Shown: piece after piece, positions 1 to 9,439 of the stretch
Numbering within the stretch: position 1 is the first letter of the stretch
Layout: every line of letters starts with the position of its first letter
Origin: Nibribacter koreensis
GTDB lineage: Bacteria > Bacteroidota > Bacteroidia > Cytophagales > Hymenobacteraceae
Reading direction: 5' to 3'
Assembly: GCF_039541795.1 (NCBI RefSeq)
Contig: NZ_BAABGX010000002.1
Span: 1,426,001 to 1,490,000, forward strand
DNA: 64,000 nt
Made by a program: the position numbers and the translations under genes
The notes under the pieces: generated by a model
What the model saw: only the letters and a program-made list of their open reading frames with translations
Told to the model about the DNA's origin: nothing
The model's database searches: none

Positions 1-1837
1 ACTTATGGAACCGGAGCATGTCCATCACGCCCACGGCCGGCAGGGCTACCTTGAAGAGTTCGGGGCGCTGGTTGACCACGGCGCCAATGAGCAAACCACC
101 GTTAGAGCCCCCGGCAATGGCCAGCTTCTGGGACGAAGTGTACTTCTGTGCGATTAAATGCTCGGCGGCGGCAATGAAGTCATCAAACACGTTCTGCTTG
201 TTGGGGGTCATGCCCGATTTGTGCCAGGCCTCGCCGTACTCGCCGCCACCTCTAATGTTGGCAATGGCCAGCACACCGCCGTTTTCCAGCCACAGCATGT
301 TAGACACGCTAAAGTAAGGCGTCATAGAGGCGTTGAAACCACCGTAGGCATACAAATAGGTGGGGTTGTCACCGTTTAGTTGCAGGCCTTTCTTGTGCGT
401 GATGAACATAGGAATCTTGGTGCCGTCCTTGCTGGGGTAGAAGACCTGCTTGGTTTCATAGGCGTCCATGTTCACGTCAATCTCGGCTTTTTTGTAGAGT
501 GTAGAGGTGTTGCTAGCCACGTCATATTTGTAGATGGCGCTGGGATAAGTAAACGAGGTGAAGGTGTAGAATACCGTCTTGTCCCCTTTCTTTCCGTTAA
601 AGCCGCTGGCCGTACCTAAGGTGGGTAACTTGACGTCATGCATCCACTTGCCATTAGTATCATGCACGCGCACCAGCGTGGCGGCGTCTTTCATGTAATT
701 CAATACCAATTTACCGCCCACCAAAGAAGCCGAGTTGAGCACGTTGTCAGTCTCCGGGACCAGCGTCTTCCAGTTGGTTTTCTGCGGACGGCTCAGGTCA
801 ATCTCAATGAGTTTGTACTTGGGGGCGTCTTGGTTGGTGAGCACAATGAGCTTGTCGCCTATGTTCTCCACCACGCCGTACTCTTTGTCAAAGGTCTCTA
901 CCAGCGGCACAATAGGATTGCTGGCTTTGCTTAAGTCCTTTACATACAAAGAGTTGTTGCTGGTACCTTCAGACGCAGTCAGGATGAGGTATTTCTCATC
1001 TTCGGTGGTACCCGCAAAAAGCAGACGGAGGGGATGTTGCTTGGCTTCCCAGATGAGCTGGTCCTGGCTCTGCGGCGTGCCTACTTTGTGGTAGTAGACC
1101 TGGTGGTACTCATTCTTGTTGGCCATCTTGGAGCCTTGCTTAGGCTCTGCGTAGCGGCTATAGAAGAAGCCGTCTTTGTGCCAGCTGGTACCTGAGAACT
1201 TGATCCAATGGAGCTCATCTGTGAGCTTTTTGCCTGTGGCCACGTCCAGCACATAGGCATCGCGCCAGTCAGAGCCGCCGGTAGAGGTGGTATAGACGGC
1301 GTACTTGGCATCCTTGCTGAAGGCGAGGCTTCCTAGAGAGGTAGTGCCGTCTGTAGAAAGCTTGTTAGGATCCAGGAACAGTTCTGGGGTGCCATCCAGG
1401 CCTTTCATGCGGTACAGCACGGCCTGGTTCTGGAGGCCGTCATTCTTATAGAAGTAATAGTAGTCTCCCTCTTTGAACGGCGCGCCGTATTTGGGGTAGT
1501 TCCAGAGTTTGGTGAGGCGGTCTTTGATCTGGTCCCGGAACGGAATCTTCTCCAGGTACTCAAACGTGACTTTATTTTGCGCTTTCACCCACTCAGCCAC
1601 GTCTTGGGCGGTGTCGGCTTCTAGCCATCTATAAGGATCTGGTACCTGGGTGCCGTGGTAGGTGTCGGTATGGTTTACTTTTTTAGTAACAGGGTACATA
1701 GGGATTGAGTCTAACGTGGGCGCCGGGGTAGCTACTGCTTCTGGAGCGGTAGTGGCCACGGACGCCGGTTTATTGCTTTGACAGCCAACCCCTAACGCAA
1801 GGGCGCTGGCCAACAGGAAAGTAGAGGAAGTCTTCAT
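1..1837 (-). CDS. Prolyl oligopeptidase family serine peptidase (S9A), C-terminal part outside the window
   Basis: The minus-strand frame starts with an ATG at 1837 and runs off the left edge, so only about 612 residues are present. The N-terminus is a lipoprotein-like signal (LALGVGC followed by QSN), suggesting envelope or periplasmic location. A beta-propeller-like region follows (motif DPYRWLE near residue 70). Near the visible end is GGSNGGLL, the nucleophile-serine motif of S9A prolyl oligopeptidases. The catalytic Asp and His would lie beyond the window. The family cleaves short peptides after proline. Divergent from the YCII-domain gene. Family assignment is strong, exact specificity unknown. 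Confidence 0.93.
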   Translation of the reverse strand, partial: MKTSSTFLLASALALGVGCQSNKPASVATTAPEAVATPAPTLDSIPMYPVTKKVNHTDTYHGTQVPDPYRWLEADTAQDVAEWVKAQNKVTFEYLEKIPFRDQIKDRLTKLWNYPKYGAPFKEGDYYYFYKNDGLQNQAVLYRMKGLDGTPELFLDPNKLSTDGTTSLGSLAFSKDAKYAVYTTSTGGSDWRDAYVLDVATGKKLTDELHWIKFSGTSWHKDGFFYSRYAEPKQGSKMANKNEYHQVYYHKVGTPQSQDQLIWEAKQHPLRLLFAGTTEDEKYLILTASEGTSNNSLYVKDLSKASNPIVPLVETFDKEYGVVENIGDKLIVLTNQDAPKYKLIEIDLSRPQKTNWKTLVPETDNVLNSASLVGGKLVLNYMKDAATLVRVHDTNGKWMHDVKLPTLGTASGFNGKKGDKTVFYTFTSFTYPSAIYKYDVASNTSTLYKKAEIDVNMDAYETKQVFYPSKDGTKIPMFITHKKGLQLNGDNPTYLYAYGGFNASMTPYFSVSNMLWLENGGVLAIANIRGGGEYGEAWHKSGMTPNKQNVFDDFIAAAEHLIAQKYTSSQKLAIAGGSNGGLLIGAVVNQRPELFKVALPAVGVMDMLRFHK

Positions 1838-2023
1838 AGTAATGTGTTTAGGTGTGTCTTTGTTTCTCCTAAGTTGCACAGCCCTACGGTGAAAGTCAAC
1901 CTTTTCCTGCAACAGCCTGGCAAGGGCCTTCGTGTAAACCAGAAAGGCCCGCTGTCAGAAATTCAACAGAAAATCTGTAGTATTGTTCCTTTTCGTATAC
2001 TACTCTCAAGTAACCCCTTCTAT

Positions 2024-2527
2024 ATGAACCGAATTCTTTACACCTGCCTGTTAGTGCTAGCCAGCCTCTTTACGGCGCAGGCCCAGACCAAACCTGCCAA
2101 AACGAAGAAGGCGCAAGCCAAGCAAGCCCAGACCAAAGCCCCCGAGGCAAAACCAGCCCAGGCGGCTGCTGCCGCTAAAGGCCCGGAGGCCAAGCCCGCA
2201 GAGGCCAAAGAACCCGCCGACGGCGAGATGAAAATCTACTACATGGCTATTTTGAAGAAGGGCCCCAACCGTACGCATGATGAGCTGACCGCCGCCCGTA
2301 TTCAAGATGAGCACATGGCCCACATCAACAAGATGGCCGCCGATGGCAAACTGACCATGGCCGGGCCCTTTATGGATGACGGCGAAATGCGCGGCATCTT
2401 CATTTTCAATGTTAAGAGCCTAGAAGAAGCCAAAGCCCTGACAGAGGCAGACCCCGCCGTGAAGGCCGGGCGGCTCATCATGGAACTGCACCCCTGGTAC
2501 AGCATGAAAGGCGCTAAGCTACAGTAA
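2024..2527 (+). CDS. Exported YCII-related domain protein
   Basis: The 167-residue product starts at ATG 2024, which gives a clean signal peptide (MNRILYTCLLVLASL then AQA). The frame is open further upstream but that part does not look coding. Residues about 22-65 are an Ala/Lys/Pro/Glu-rich low-complexity linker. The C-terminal ~100 residues (KIYYMAILKKGPNRTH, EHMAHINKMAADGKL, AGPFMDDG, LHPWY) match the YCII-related fold, whose members are small dimeric ferredoxin-like proteins mostly of unknown reaction. Export of a YCII domain on a charged linker is a plausible lineage variant. Function not known. Confidence 0.85.
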   Translation: MNRILYTCLLVLASLFTAQAQTKPAKTKKAQAKQAQTKAPEAKPAQAAAAAKGPEAKPAEAKEPADGEMKIYYMAILKKGPNRTHDELTAARIQDEHMAHINKMAADGKLTMAGPFMDDGEMRGIFIFNVKSLEEAKALTEADPAVKAGRLIMELHPWYSMKGAKLQ

Positions 2528-2530
2528 ATT

Positions 2531-2568
2531 CGTTTTTGGGCTGATTTCTGGAAAAGAGACTAAAAACG
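2531..2568. repeat. 38-bp intergenic palindrome, copy 1
   Basis: Begins 3 nt after the YCII-domain stop codon. Left arm CGTTTTTGGGCTGATTTC; the right arm ends TAAAAACG and has several mismatches, so this is a decayed copy. Confidence 0.8.
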
Positions 2569-2640
2569 GCGGAATCATATGCAATAACAGAAACTACAGC
2601 GGCGTTATTAGCCCAGAAGTAGTTCCTGTTTTTGCTTGTT

Positions 2641-2680
2641 AGAGGCACTTGTCTGTTGCAGAGAAGTGCCTCTTTTTTTG
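2641..2680 (+). terminator. Rho-independent terminator
   Basis: Stem AGAGGCACTT (2641-2650) pairs with AAGTGCCTCT (2664-2673), with a 13-nt loop and a T-tract after it. It lies about 110 bp downstream of the YCII gene, beyond palindrome copy 1, and probably ends that transcript. The rest of the gap to 2824 holds possible -7 boxes (TATCTTTC near 2699, TATATTTC near 2769) for the next gene. Confidence 0.85.
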
Positions 2681-2824
2681 TGCCGTAAGCCTATGTACTA
2701 TCTTTCAATCTAAAACGCTGAATTGTACGTAGATTCAGGTAGTTTTTGCGGTTCCAACATGCTTGTGTATATTTCTCTTCGCTAGGGCTGTGAGGCCGCT
2801 GTTTACCTGTTTCTACCTGCTTCT

Positions 2825-4957
2825 ATGAAATACATCTCCTCTCCTATTTCTCCGGGGAACGCCGGGGCGAAAAGAATTCTCCTCTTACTGGGTGTCTGGC
2901 TTTTCTCCATGGCCCAGGCTTGGGCTCAGATAGACAATGCGTCTCTGGTGCCACTCTCCCTAGAGGAACGCATGGCCGCCGCAGACCTGGTCTTAGAAGG
3001 CAAGGTCATTGCCAAGAAATCCTTCTGGGACAGCCGTCATGAGAACATCTATACCGTCAATCAGGTAGAGGTCTACAAAGTCTTTAAAGGAACTAGCTCC
3101 CCCAGCACGGTAGAAGTCATCACCGAAGGCGGACGCGTGGGCATGCAGCTGCACGTATACTCGGCTACGCTGCAACTGCAGACCCAGCAGCAGGGCGTCT
3201 TCTTCTTGCAGACGGCCAAGGGTAAAAACGCCGCTGCCCAGTTTAAGGTGTTTGGCTCCATGCAGGGCTTCATCAAGTACAAGGTGGCCAACAAGTCGGC
3301 GCAGGATCCCTTTGCCCGCTACGCTTCTATTGAGCAGGAGCTCTATCCTGCCCTCACTAAATTGAGAGGCGCCTCTTTGCGCGTGCTTCGTGCCAATCCA
3401 GCCTTAGAAGAAGGCGCCACCAAAACTACAGAGAGAACCCAGGAACTGCGCCGGGCCATTCCGCAGATATCAGACTTTACGCCTAAGAGTTTGCGTGCCG
3501 GTACCGGTGATATTCTAACCATTACGGGTAACAACTTTGGCGCTACCAGAGGCACGGGTTACGTAGAGTTTCCAGACGCCGATGACGGGGGCAAGAGCTT
3601 CATCAAACCTTTAGACACTGACTACATTAGCTGGAGCAATACGCAGATTAGGGTAAAAGTGCCTACCTATGGCACTGACGGCGGCACGGCCGGCACCGGT
3701 AAGTTTAGAGTGGTGAACAGTGACCCCGCCACCGCCACCGCTGCTACAGACCTTTTAATCATCTTCGCTTACTCTAACGTGGGCTATGATGATGATGTGC
3801 GCAACCTGCCCCTGAAGAGCTACAGTCCGGAGCATATCAACCAAAACAAAAAAGGCGGCTACACTTTCAGGTTTGGGGCTAGTTTTGAGGCCAACAAGCC
3901 TGCGCTGTATGCCTTTAAGCGCTCCATGAATGAATGGTCCTGCGCCACGCTCATCAACTGGGACACCCAGGCCGGTGCCAACGTGGTTAGGACCGCAGAT
4001 GACAACATCAACTCGGTGCGGTTTGCCAATACCTCAGAACTGCCTGCCAACGTCCTGGGCCGTACCATTAGCCGGTATTCTGGGTGCATCATTGGGCAGG
4101 ACGTCAACTTTTGGGTAGAGGAGATTGACATGGAGTTCGCTCCTAATTTTGCCTGGCAATACGGGCCAGAGCAACCCACCAATGTGCAGTATGATTTTGA
4201 GTCGGTGACCTTGCATGAGTTGGGCCACGCGCATCAGTTGAGCCACTTGATTTTGCCCAGAGCCGTGATGCACTATGCCGTGGGCCGCGGGCAGGTCTCC
4301 AGGGTCTTAAGCCAGGAGAATGACATTGCCGGGGGCCGGTATGTGATGGCCCAGAACGCCTCGCCGCAGTTCTGTGAGGAGCCAGTCATGATCCCTAAAC
4401 AGCAAAGTGCCTGCGCCATTCCGGTAGAGACGGTGATGTTGCAAGGCACCTACCAGACGGGCTCTAACACGGTCTTGCTGGAGTGGGAGATTGAGAATGA
4501 GTTGAACGTGGTCACGTACGTGGTAGAGCGCAGTAAAGACGGCATTACGTATGAAGAGATTGGCCGCGTGACAGCCACCAACAGAGGGGTGTATGAATTC
4601 ATTGACCAAAGTCCGTTGCCTACCCTCACCTATTACCGCCTGCGCATTCTCAAGAACAACAACACCACAGAGCTGTCTGAGATTGCCCAAGTGGCCGGAC
4701 CAGAGTTCACCAATCTGATTTCGCCTAACCCCGGCGGAAGCGAGGTTTTCTTGAACTTCAATACCACCCAGAATGACGTGGTGACGCTAGAGTTCTTTGA
4801 CACAGCCGGCCGGTTCTTCGGGGCCATTAGCATTGACGTGTTGCCGGCTGTAAAGCGGTATGGTGTACAACTGCCAGACCTGGCCACCGGGTACTACATC
4901 ATTAGGTGGCGGACCGCCAGCCAGAGCGGCAACTTCAGGTTCTACAAGATTGAGTAA
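2825..4957 (+). CDS. Secreted metzincin-like metalloprotease with IPT/TIG domain and T9SS sorting domain
   Basis: A 710-residue protein with a signal peptide (hydrophobic stretch ending QAWAQ). Around residues 213-315 is an IPT/TIG-type Ig fold (SDFTPKSLRAGTGDILTITG). Near residue 463 is HELGHAHQLSH, a zinc-site pattern HExxHxxxxxH with metzincin spacing but Gln where Gly is usual, followed by AVMHY, which resembles the Met-turn. The last ~80 residues (ISPNPGG ... GYYIIRW ... FRFYKIE) are a type A T9SS C-terminal sorting domain, so the protein should be exported across the outer membrane. Probably a secreted protease; the substrate is unknown. Confidence 0.85.
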   Translation: MKYISSPISPGNAGAKRILLLLGVWLFSMAQAWAQIDNASLVPLSLEERMAAADLVLEGKVIAKKSFWDSRHENIYTVNQVEVYKVFKGTSSPSTVEVITEGGRVGMQLHVYSATLQLQTQQQGVFFLQTAKGKNAAAQFKVFGSMQGFIKYKVANKSAQDPFARYASIEQELYPALTKLRGASLRVLRANPALEEGATKTTERTQELRRAIPQISDFTPKSLRAGTGDILTITGNNFGATRGTGYVEFPDADDGGKSFIKPLDTDYISWSNTQIRVKVPTYGTDGGTAGTGKFRVVNSDPATATAATDLLIIFAYSNVGYDDDVRNLPLKSYSPEHINQNKKGGYTFRFGASFEANKPALYAFKRSMNEWSCATLINWDTQAGANVVRTADDNINSVRFANTSELPANVLGRTISRYSGCIIGQDVNFWVEEIDMEFAPNFAWQYGPEQPTNVQYDFESVTLHELGHAHQLSHLILPRAVMHYAVGRGQVSRVLSQENDIAGGRYVMAQNASPQFCEEPVMIPKQQSACAIPVETVMLQGTYQTGSNTVLLEWEIENELNVVTYVVERSKDGITYEEIGRVTATNRGVYEFIDQSPLPTLTYYRLRILKNNNTTELSEIAQVAGPEFTNLISPNPGGSEVFLNFNTTQNDVVTLEFFDTAGRFFGAISIDVLPAVKRYGVQLPDLATGYYIIRWRTASQSGNFRFYKIE

Positions 4958-4986
4958 CGTCCTTTCAAGAGAGTAAATAGAGAATC

Positions 4987-5024
4987 CGTTTTTGGCTTGT
5001 TTTGGGTAAAACAGGCCAAAAACG
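4987..5024. repeat. 38-bp intergenic palindrome, copy 2
   Basis: Lies between the metalloprotease and dgt, both on the plus strand. Pairing continues into the flanks (AATC before, GATT after), and T residues follow, so it could act as a terminator for the metalloprotease. Confidence 0.85.
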
Positions 5025-5105
5025 GATTTTTCTGCGTTTATACCGCCCGTTGTTTTGCAGGACATCTTCTGTTGGTGTAGCTTGAGGTCTTTTAAATCCT
5101 TTGCC

Positions 5106-6473
5106 ATGCCTACCATGACCTGGGAGCGCCTTATCTCTATGGAGCGCTCAGATACGCCTGCCAACTCTCCTGCCTTAGACAGCTCCGTGCGCGGTGACTT
5201 CCAGCGGGACTATGACCGTATTGTGTTTTCCTCGGCGTTCAGGCGCTTGCAGAACAAGACGCAGGTCATGCCCATGCCCGAAAGTGATTTTGTCCACAAC
5301 CGCCTCACGCACAGTTTAGAGACGTCTTGCGTGGGCCGTACGCTGGGCAGAACCGTGGGCAAAGTGATTCTGGAAAGACACCCAGACCTTTCGCAAACCC
5401 ACAAGAACCTATCAGACGCAGACTTCGGGGATATGGTGGCTGCCGCCTGTCTGGCGCATGACATTGGCAACCCGCCCTTCGGGCATTCTGGCGAGGACGC
5501 CATCTCTGCCTATTTCAAAAGCGATGAAGCCAAGCCGTTTCTCCTGTCTTTGTCTGACGCCCAGAAGGCAGACCTGCAGAACTTTGAGGGCAATGCCGCC
5601 GGGTTCAGGATTCTCACGCACACGCACCCCGGCCAAAGTTCTGGTACCTGCGGCATGCGCCTTACCTACAGCACGCTGGCCACGTTCACCAAATACCCAC
5701 GTCCTTCTGACCAAGTAGTAAAAGGCACCCAGCGCACCAGCGAGAAGAAGTACGGCTTCTTTCAGGCAGAGCAAGCGCAGTTTACTAAGATAGCCACGGA
5801 GCTAGGCATGCTCTCTGCGGGCAACACCGCCTTTCACCGTCACCCACTGGCCTTTCTGGTAGAAGCCGCCGATGACATCTGCTACCGCATCATTGACTTT
5901 GAGGACGGCTGTAAACTGGGGCTTATTCCGTTTGAGCAGGCGCAGGAGTTGTTACAGCCCCTGTTAAACCGTGACCCTAACCGTAAGTCTAGCGTGGAGT
6001 TTTATGACCAGCATGAGCAACTGGGCTTCTGGCGGGCGGTCATCATCAGTAATCTGATAAAAGAATGCGCTGATATTTTCCTGGCGCATGAAGAAGAGAT
6101 TCTAGCCGGCACCTATGACCAACCGCTCATCAATGAGGTAAAGCAAAAGGCCGCGCTGGACAAAATCAAGAAAGTGTCCATTGACCGAATTTACCGCAAC
6201 CGCCCTGTCTTGGAGATAGAGGCTGCCGGTTTTGAGGTGCTAGGCGGTCTACTAGATGCCTTCCTGAAGACCGTTTTCCATCCATCAGCTAGCCGGCACA
6301 AAAAGTACCTGGACCTTATTCCCAACCAATACCTGGCCCGCGACCGCCAGATTGTAACCGATGCCTATGAACGCATCCTTAATATTACGGACTTCATCTC
6401 GGGCCTCACAGATAGCGCCGCTATTAGCTTGTATAGAAAAATCAAAGGGATAGAACTGCCGAAGATGTATTAG
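5106..6473 (+). CDS. dgt: Deoxyguanosinetriphosphate triphosphohydrolase (dGTPase)
   Basis: A 455-residue HD-domain protein that hydrolyses dGTP, or dNTPs generally, to the nucleoside and triphosphate. The HD metal site is visible as HNRLTHSLETS, CLAHDIGNPPFGHSGEDA and a downstream Asp (AADDICYRIIDFEDG). The start was placed at ATG 5106 (MPTMTWERLIS) because homologues begin near this motif; the frame is open to 5055 but the extra residues (QDIFCWCSLRS) look non-coding. The next ATG, at 5115, is also possible. Monocistronic as far as can be seen. Confidence 0.93.
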   Translation: MPTMTWERLISMERSDTPANSPALDSSVRGDFQRDYDRIVFSSAFRRLQNKTQVMPMPESDFVHNRLTHSLETSCVGRTLGRTVGKVILERHPDLSQTHKNLSDADFGDMVAAACLAHDIGNPPFGHSGEDAISAYFKSDEAKPFLLSLSDAQKADLQNFEGNAAGFRILTHTHPGQSSGTCGMRLTYSTLATFTKYPRPSDQVVKGTQRTSEKKYGFFQAEQAQFTKIATELGMLSAGNTAFHRHPLAFLVEAADDICYRIIDFEDGCKLGLIPFEQAQELLQPLLNRDPNRKSSVEFYDQHEQLGFWRAVIISNLIKECADIFLAHEEEILAGTYDQPLINEVKQKAALDKIKKVSIDRIYRNRPVLEIEAAGFEVLGGLLDAFLKTVFHPSASRHKKYLDLIPNQYLARDRQIVTDAYERILNITDFISGLTDSAAISLYRKIKGIELPKMY

Positions 6474-6497
6474 GGGAATTGTTGGTTGTTAATGGGG

Positions 6498-7109
6498 TTA
6501 AATGTTTAAAGCAAAGAAAGGAAGCGCAGGCTTATCTAGGGCAAGACCGTTTACCATAAAGTAACCGCATCTTTTGGTTTTAAGATTGATGCTAATGCTC
6601 CAATAAGAGTTACCACCGTCTCTCACAATTTGTTGCCTTCTCAGCCATGAGTCATGTTGCCATGGTTCATTTTTTCTTCCAAGTGAAAAACTGACACGTA
6701 TCATCTTGTCTCCGTTTTTGTCATAGCTTCCTGTGTATTGTCTCTTGTACCTAGACAAAGGATAGATGCGACGCTTGCTAATGAACATGGAGTCGTGGCT
6801 GAAGTCAACGGTGTCTTTCTCAAAGCATGACAATAGTATCTCTTCAGCTAGCAAAACCTCCTTTACAGAAGGAAGATAGACAGTGCTGCCCTCTGAGGCA
6901 TTCTCTTGTTCAAGCAGGATGATGCCTGTGAAAGTATCTGTCTCTATCAGTAAGTTCTGCGAACCTAATACGCTGGAGACAAGGAACCCTTTATCCTTTA
7001 TCTCTGCTTTGGCTTGGGCGTGCACATCTGCTTTTTGTTCTGGAGCTGTGCACGCGAAGAATAATAACCCTGAAAGCAGGAGGATGGGAACCGTATTAAT
7101 GAACCTCAT
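6498..7109 (-). CDS. Hypothetical lipoprotein
   Basis: A 203-residue protein with a lipobox-like N-terminus (LLLSGLLFFAC, Cys about residue 20). The body includes a segment rich in charged and aromatic residues and ends in a short beta-rich tail. I do not recognise a family. It is more AT-rich than its neighbours and converges on dgt. Likely an envelope-anchored lineage-specific protein. Confidence 0.7.
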   Translation of the reverse strand: MRFINTVPILLLSGLLFFACTAPEQKADVHAQAKAEIKDKGFLVSSVLGSQNLLIETDTFTGIILLEQENASEGSTVYLPSVKEVLLAEEILLSCFEKDTVDFSHDSMFISKRRIYPLSRYKRQYTGSYDKNGDKMIRVSFSLGRKNEPWQHDSWLRRQQIVRDGGNSYWSISINLKTKRCGYFMVNGLALDKPALPFFALNI

Positions 7110-7122
7110 ATAATTAAAACAA

Positions 7123-7174
7123 AGCTTCCCGTTTTTGGTCTGTTTTCTAGAAAACAGGCCAAAAACGGGAAGCT
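7123..7174. repeat. 38-bp intergenic palindrome, copy 3, with extended arms
   Basis: The core (7130-7167) is extended on both sides by AGCTTCC / GGAAGCT, giving arms of about 25 bp around the centre CTAG. It lies between two minus-strand genes. Confidence 0.9.
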
Positions 7175-7198
7175 GATATTATGTTGTAAAACTACCTT

Positions 7199-8626
7199 CT
7201 ATTGAAGAGCGGTTTTCATTTTTTCGCGGGCTGGGGCCTCTACCTGAATCCAGTAAGCGTCAAAGCTGGCGGCGCTGTTACCCGTAGACACGTACAGGTC
7301 TTTCAAGACTTGCTTCACTTTTGAGTTGGTGTTGCCAGTGGCTACAATAGACTCAATGGTCTTCTGGGCTTCGGCTTTGTTAGGTGAGGCGGCTAGCACC
7401 TGCACGTAACGCTCATTGATGCTGGAGTTCATGCCGCGGGTGTACTGGTAAGCTTTGGCCATGTACTTGGTAGCGGTGGCTTTGTCACCTTCTTTGATCA
7501 AGATGGCAGCGCATACGTTGGCCACCTCGCCCAGAGAGTTTTCGCGTTTGGTTCTCCAGTCAGCGCTGGTGATGAGGTTGTCTTTGGCGCCGGTTGGCTC
7601 GTTTACCTCGTTCATGGCCAGTTGGTAGGCTTTCCAGGCTAGTTCCTTAGCTTTGGCATTGTTCTGACCAGTCTCATGCAGGCTCTGGGCGGCGGCAATG
7701 TATACCTCAAACATGTTAGCGAAAGGGTATTGCTTTAACAGGTTCTCAAATTCTACCCATTTCTGCTTCTTGGCATACAAAGAGGCTACTGAAGATACCA
7801 CGTTGGCTACTTCTGTGTGGATAGGGTAGTCTTTTACAAAAGCCAGGCCTAGGGCAATGCGCTTGTCTGGGTTTTTCTCTTGGTTAAAGAAGTCCAGACG
7901 CTCATTCTCTGTGCCTACTTTAGGGTCAAGCACCTTGGCGCGTGAGTTGTAGTCGGCGGCTTTGTCTGAGTTGCCAATGGCATGGTAGAAGGTAGCTAGC
8001 ATGCGCAGTTCTTTTCCAGAAAGGCCTTTGTATTGGGTAAAGGCTTCCAGTTCGGCGGCCATTTGTTGTTTTCTCTCCTCGCCGTCATAGGCGGCAGAAA
8101 GGCCGTTCAACTTGGTGTTGATGACCGCTCTGGCCTGGTGCGGGTATTGCGTCACTTCTTGCTCAATCAGTTTAAGACCGGCAACTGGATTAGGGTTGAT
8201 GCCCACGGTGGCTCCCCACTCAATGTAGGCGGCCGCTAAACCGTGCAAAGCGTCTGGCACTGGTTGCTTCTTGGCTGTGTGCAAGAAGAAGTTATAGCCT
8301 TTGCCCCCGTTGTTCTCATACACGTCCTCAGACCTAAACTGCAATACTACGCCGTCTATGCCTGTGGCTGGTGTAATCCATCCTTGCCAGTTAGTACCCA
8401 CCTTATGGAGCGTTACTTCCTGCATCTTAGGCTTACTGCCGTCATACACGTACGCCAACGCTGTAATGGCACTGGCGTTAGCCAGGACCGTGCCTGCCGG
8501 GTTGTACAGAATGTTGACCTCTTGTCCCGCTTGCGGGTTTGTGGGTTTGATGGAGAACGTTGAGTTTTGCGCCTGGGCCCAAGTAGATACTACAAGGGAA
8601 AGTACCAGAAGAAGTCTGCTTTTCAT
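7199..8626 (-). CDS. Secreted tetratricopeptide-like protein, possibly a TlpA-family relative without its thioredoxin domain
   Basis: A 475-residue protein with a signal peptide (VVSTWAQAQ). Residues ~25-120 look like a beta-sandwich (FSIKPTNPQAGQEVNILYNP), and the rest is helical with TPR-like repeats (residues ~130-470). From memory, Bacteroidota proteins of this layout often continue into a TlpA/thioredoxin domain; here the frame stops at EKMKTALQ and palindrome copy 3 follows directly, so no CxxC motif is present. Whether it is a natural short form or a truncation cannot be decided by reading. Confidence 0.75.
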   Translation of the reverse strand: MKSRLLLVLSLVVSTWAQAQNSTFSIKPTNPQAGQEVNILYNPAGTVLANASAITALAYVYDGSKPKMQEVTLHKVGTNWQGWITPATGIDGVVLQFRSEDVYENNGGKGYNFFLHTAKKQPVPDALHGLAAAYIEWGATVGINPNPVAGLKLIEQEVTQYPHQARAVINTKLNGLSAAYDGEERKQQMAAELEAFTQYKGLSGKELRMLATFYHAIGNSDKAADYNSRAKVLDPKVGTENERLDFFNQEKNPDKRIALGLAFVKDYPIHTEVANVVSSVASLYAKKQKWVEFENLLKQYPFANMFEVYIAAAQSLHETGQNNAKAKELAWKAYQLAMNEVNEPTGAKDNLITSADWRTKRENSLGEVANVCAAILIKEGDKATATKYMAKAYQYTRGMNSSINERYVQVLAASPNKAEAQKTIESIVATGNTNSKVKQVLKDLYVSTGNSAASFDAYWIQVEAPAREKMKTALQ

Positions 8627-8788
8627 ACGGTTGTTTGATTGGGATAGAATCCTACACCTATGGGGGCTTGGTGCATTAGATACAATCGAAAACCTATATT
8701 ACTATATAGTAATTAGAAATGCAAAAAAAATATTATGTAAAGAATGTTTTTCGCGCAAAGGTCAGGCAATACAGTAACTGTAAGGGAT

Positions 8789-9307
8789 TTAAGAAGTTGG
8801 CTGGTCCTCGCGCTTAATGGACATGAGAAAGGTGTCATGCAGTTTGCCGTCTTCCATGGAGCGTTGTCTAAACATGGTTTCTATGGTGAACCCGGCCCGT
8901 TGATAAGCCTTTACGCCGCCTTTATTAGACTTGGACACTACCAGAATTATCCAATGCAGGTCTTGTTCTGTAAAGCCTTTTTCTACCATCTGCCTGGTCA
9001 CCTCAGTCCCTATGCCTTTGCCCCAGGAGGCTTTGTCTCCTATGAAGATGAAGAACTCGCCGCCCTCGCTGGCCTCAGACATGTTGCTGAGCGCGGCATA
9101 GCCCAGGCATTCCTGCGTGTCTGTGTCAATGATGGCCAGGTTCACGCTCTCTGTGTCATCCAGGACGCCCTCAAACCATTCTGTGATCTCTGCCTTAGAC
9201 GAAAGCCCATGAAACTCCGCCAGAGAGTATTTGATCACCTCTTCGTCATTGATCCACTCCAGAAAATACGGGAGGTGCTTATCGGCTAGTTTGGACAGTT
9301 CAATCAT
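8789..9307 (-). CDS. GNAT family N-acetyltransferase
   Basis: The 172-residue product fits the RimJ/RimL-like branch. Visible features are a central acetyl-CoA loop region (IGDKASWGKGIGTEV) and the later helix and strand ending with GVKAYQRAGFTIE. These enzymes transfer acetyl groups to amines of proteins or small molecules; the substrate is not evident. Flanked by intergenic stretches of about 160 and 130 bp with no recognised element, so probably a single-gene unit. Confidence 0.88.
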   Translation of the reverse strand: MIELSKLADKHLPYFLEWINDEEVIKYSLAEFHGLSSKAEITEWFEGVLDDTESVNLAIIDTDTQECLGYAALSNMSEASEGGEFFIFIGDKASWGKGIGTEVTRQMVEKGFTEQDLHWIILVVSKSNKGGVKAYQRAGFTIETMFRQRSMEDGKLHDTFLMSIKREDQPTS

Positions 9308-9439
9308 ACGCGGGACAGGTGCTAAAATCAGATAGGGAAGCCAGGCACAGGGTGCGCGGCCATAGTTGCCCCACTCTTTCTTTACAGAGAGAGCAAGTCC
9401 GTATTTGTACGGATATTCTGGTAGAAAGACTGAGACGAT

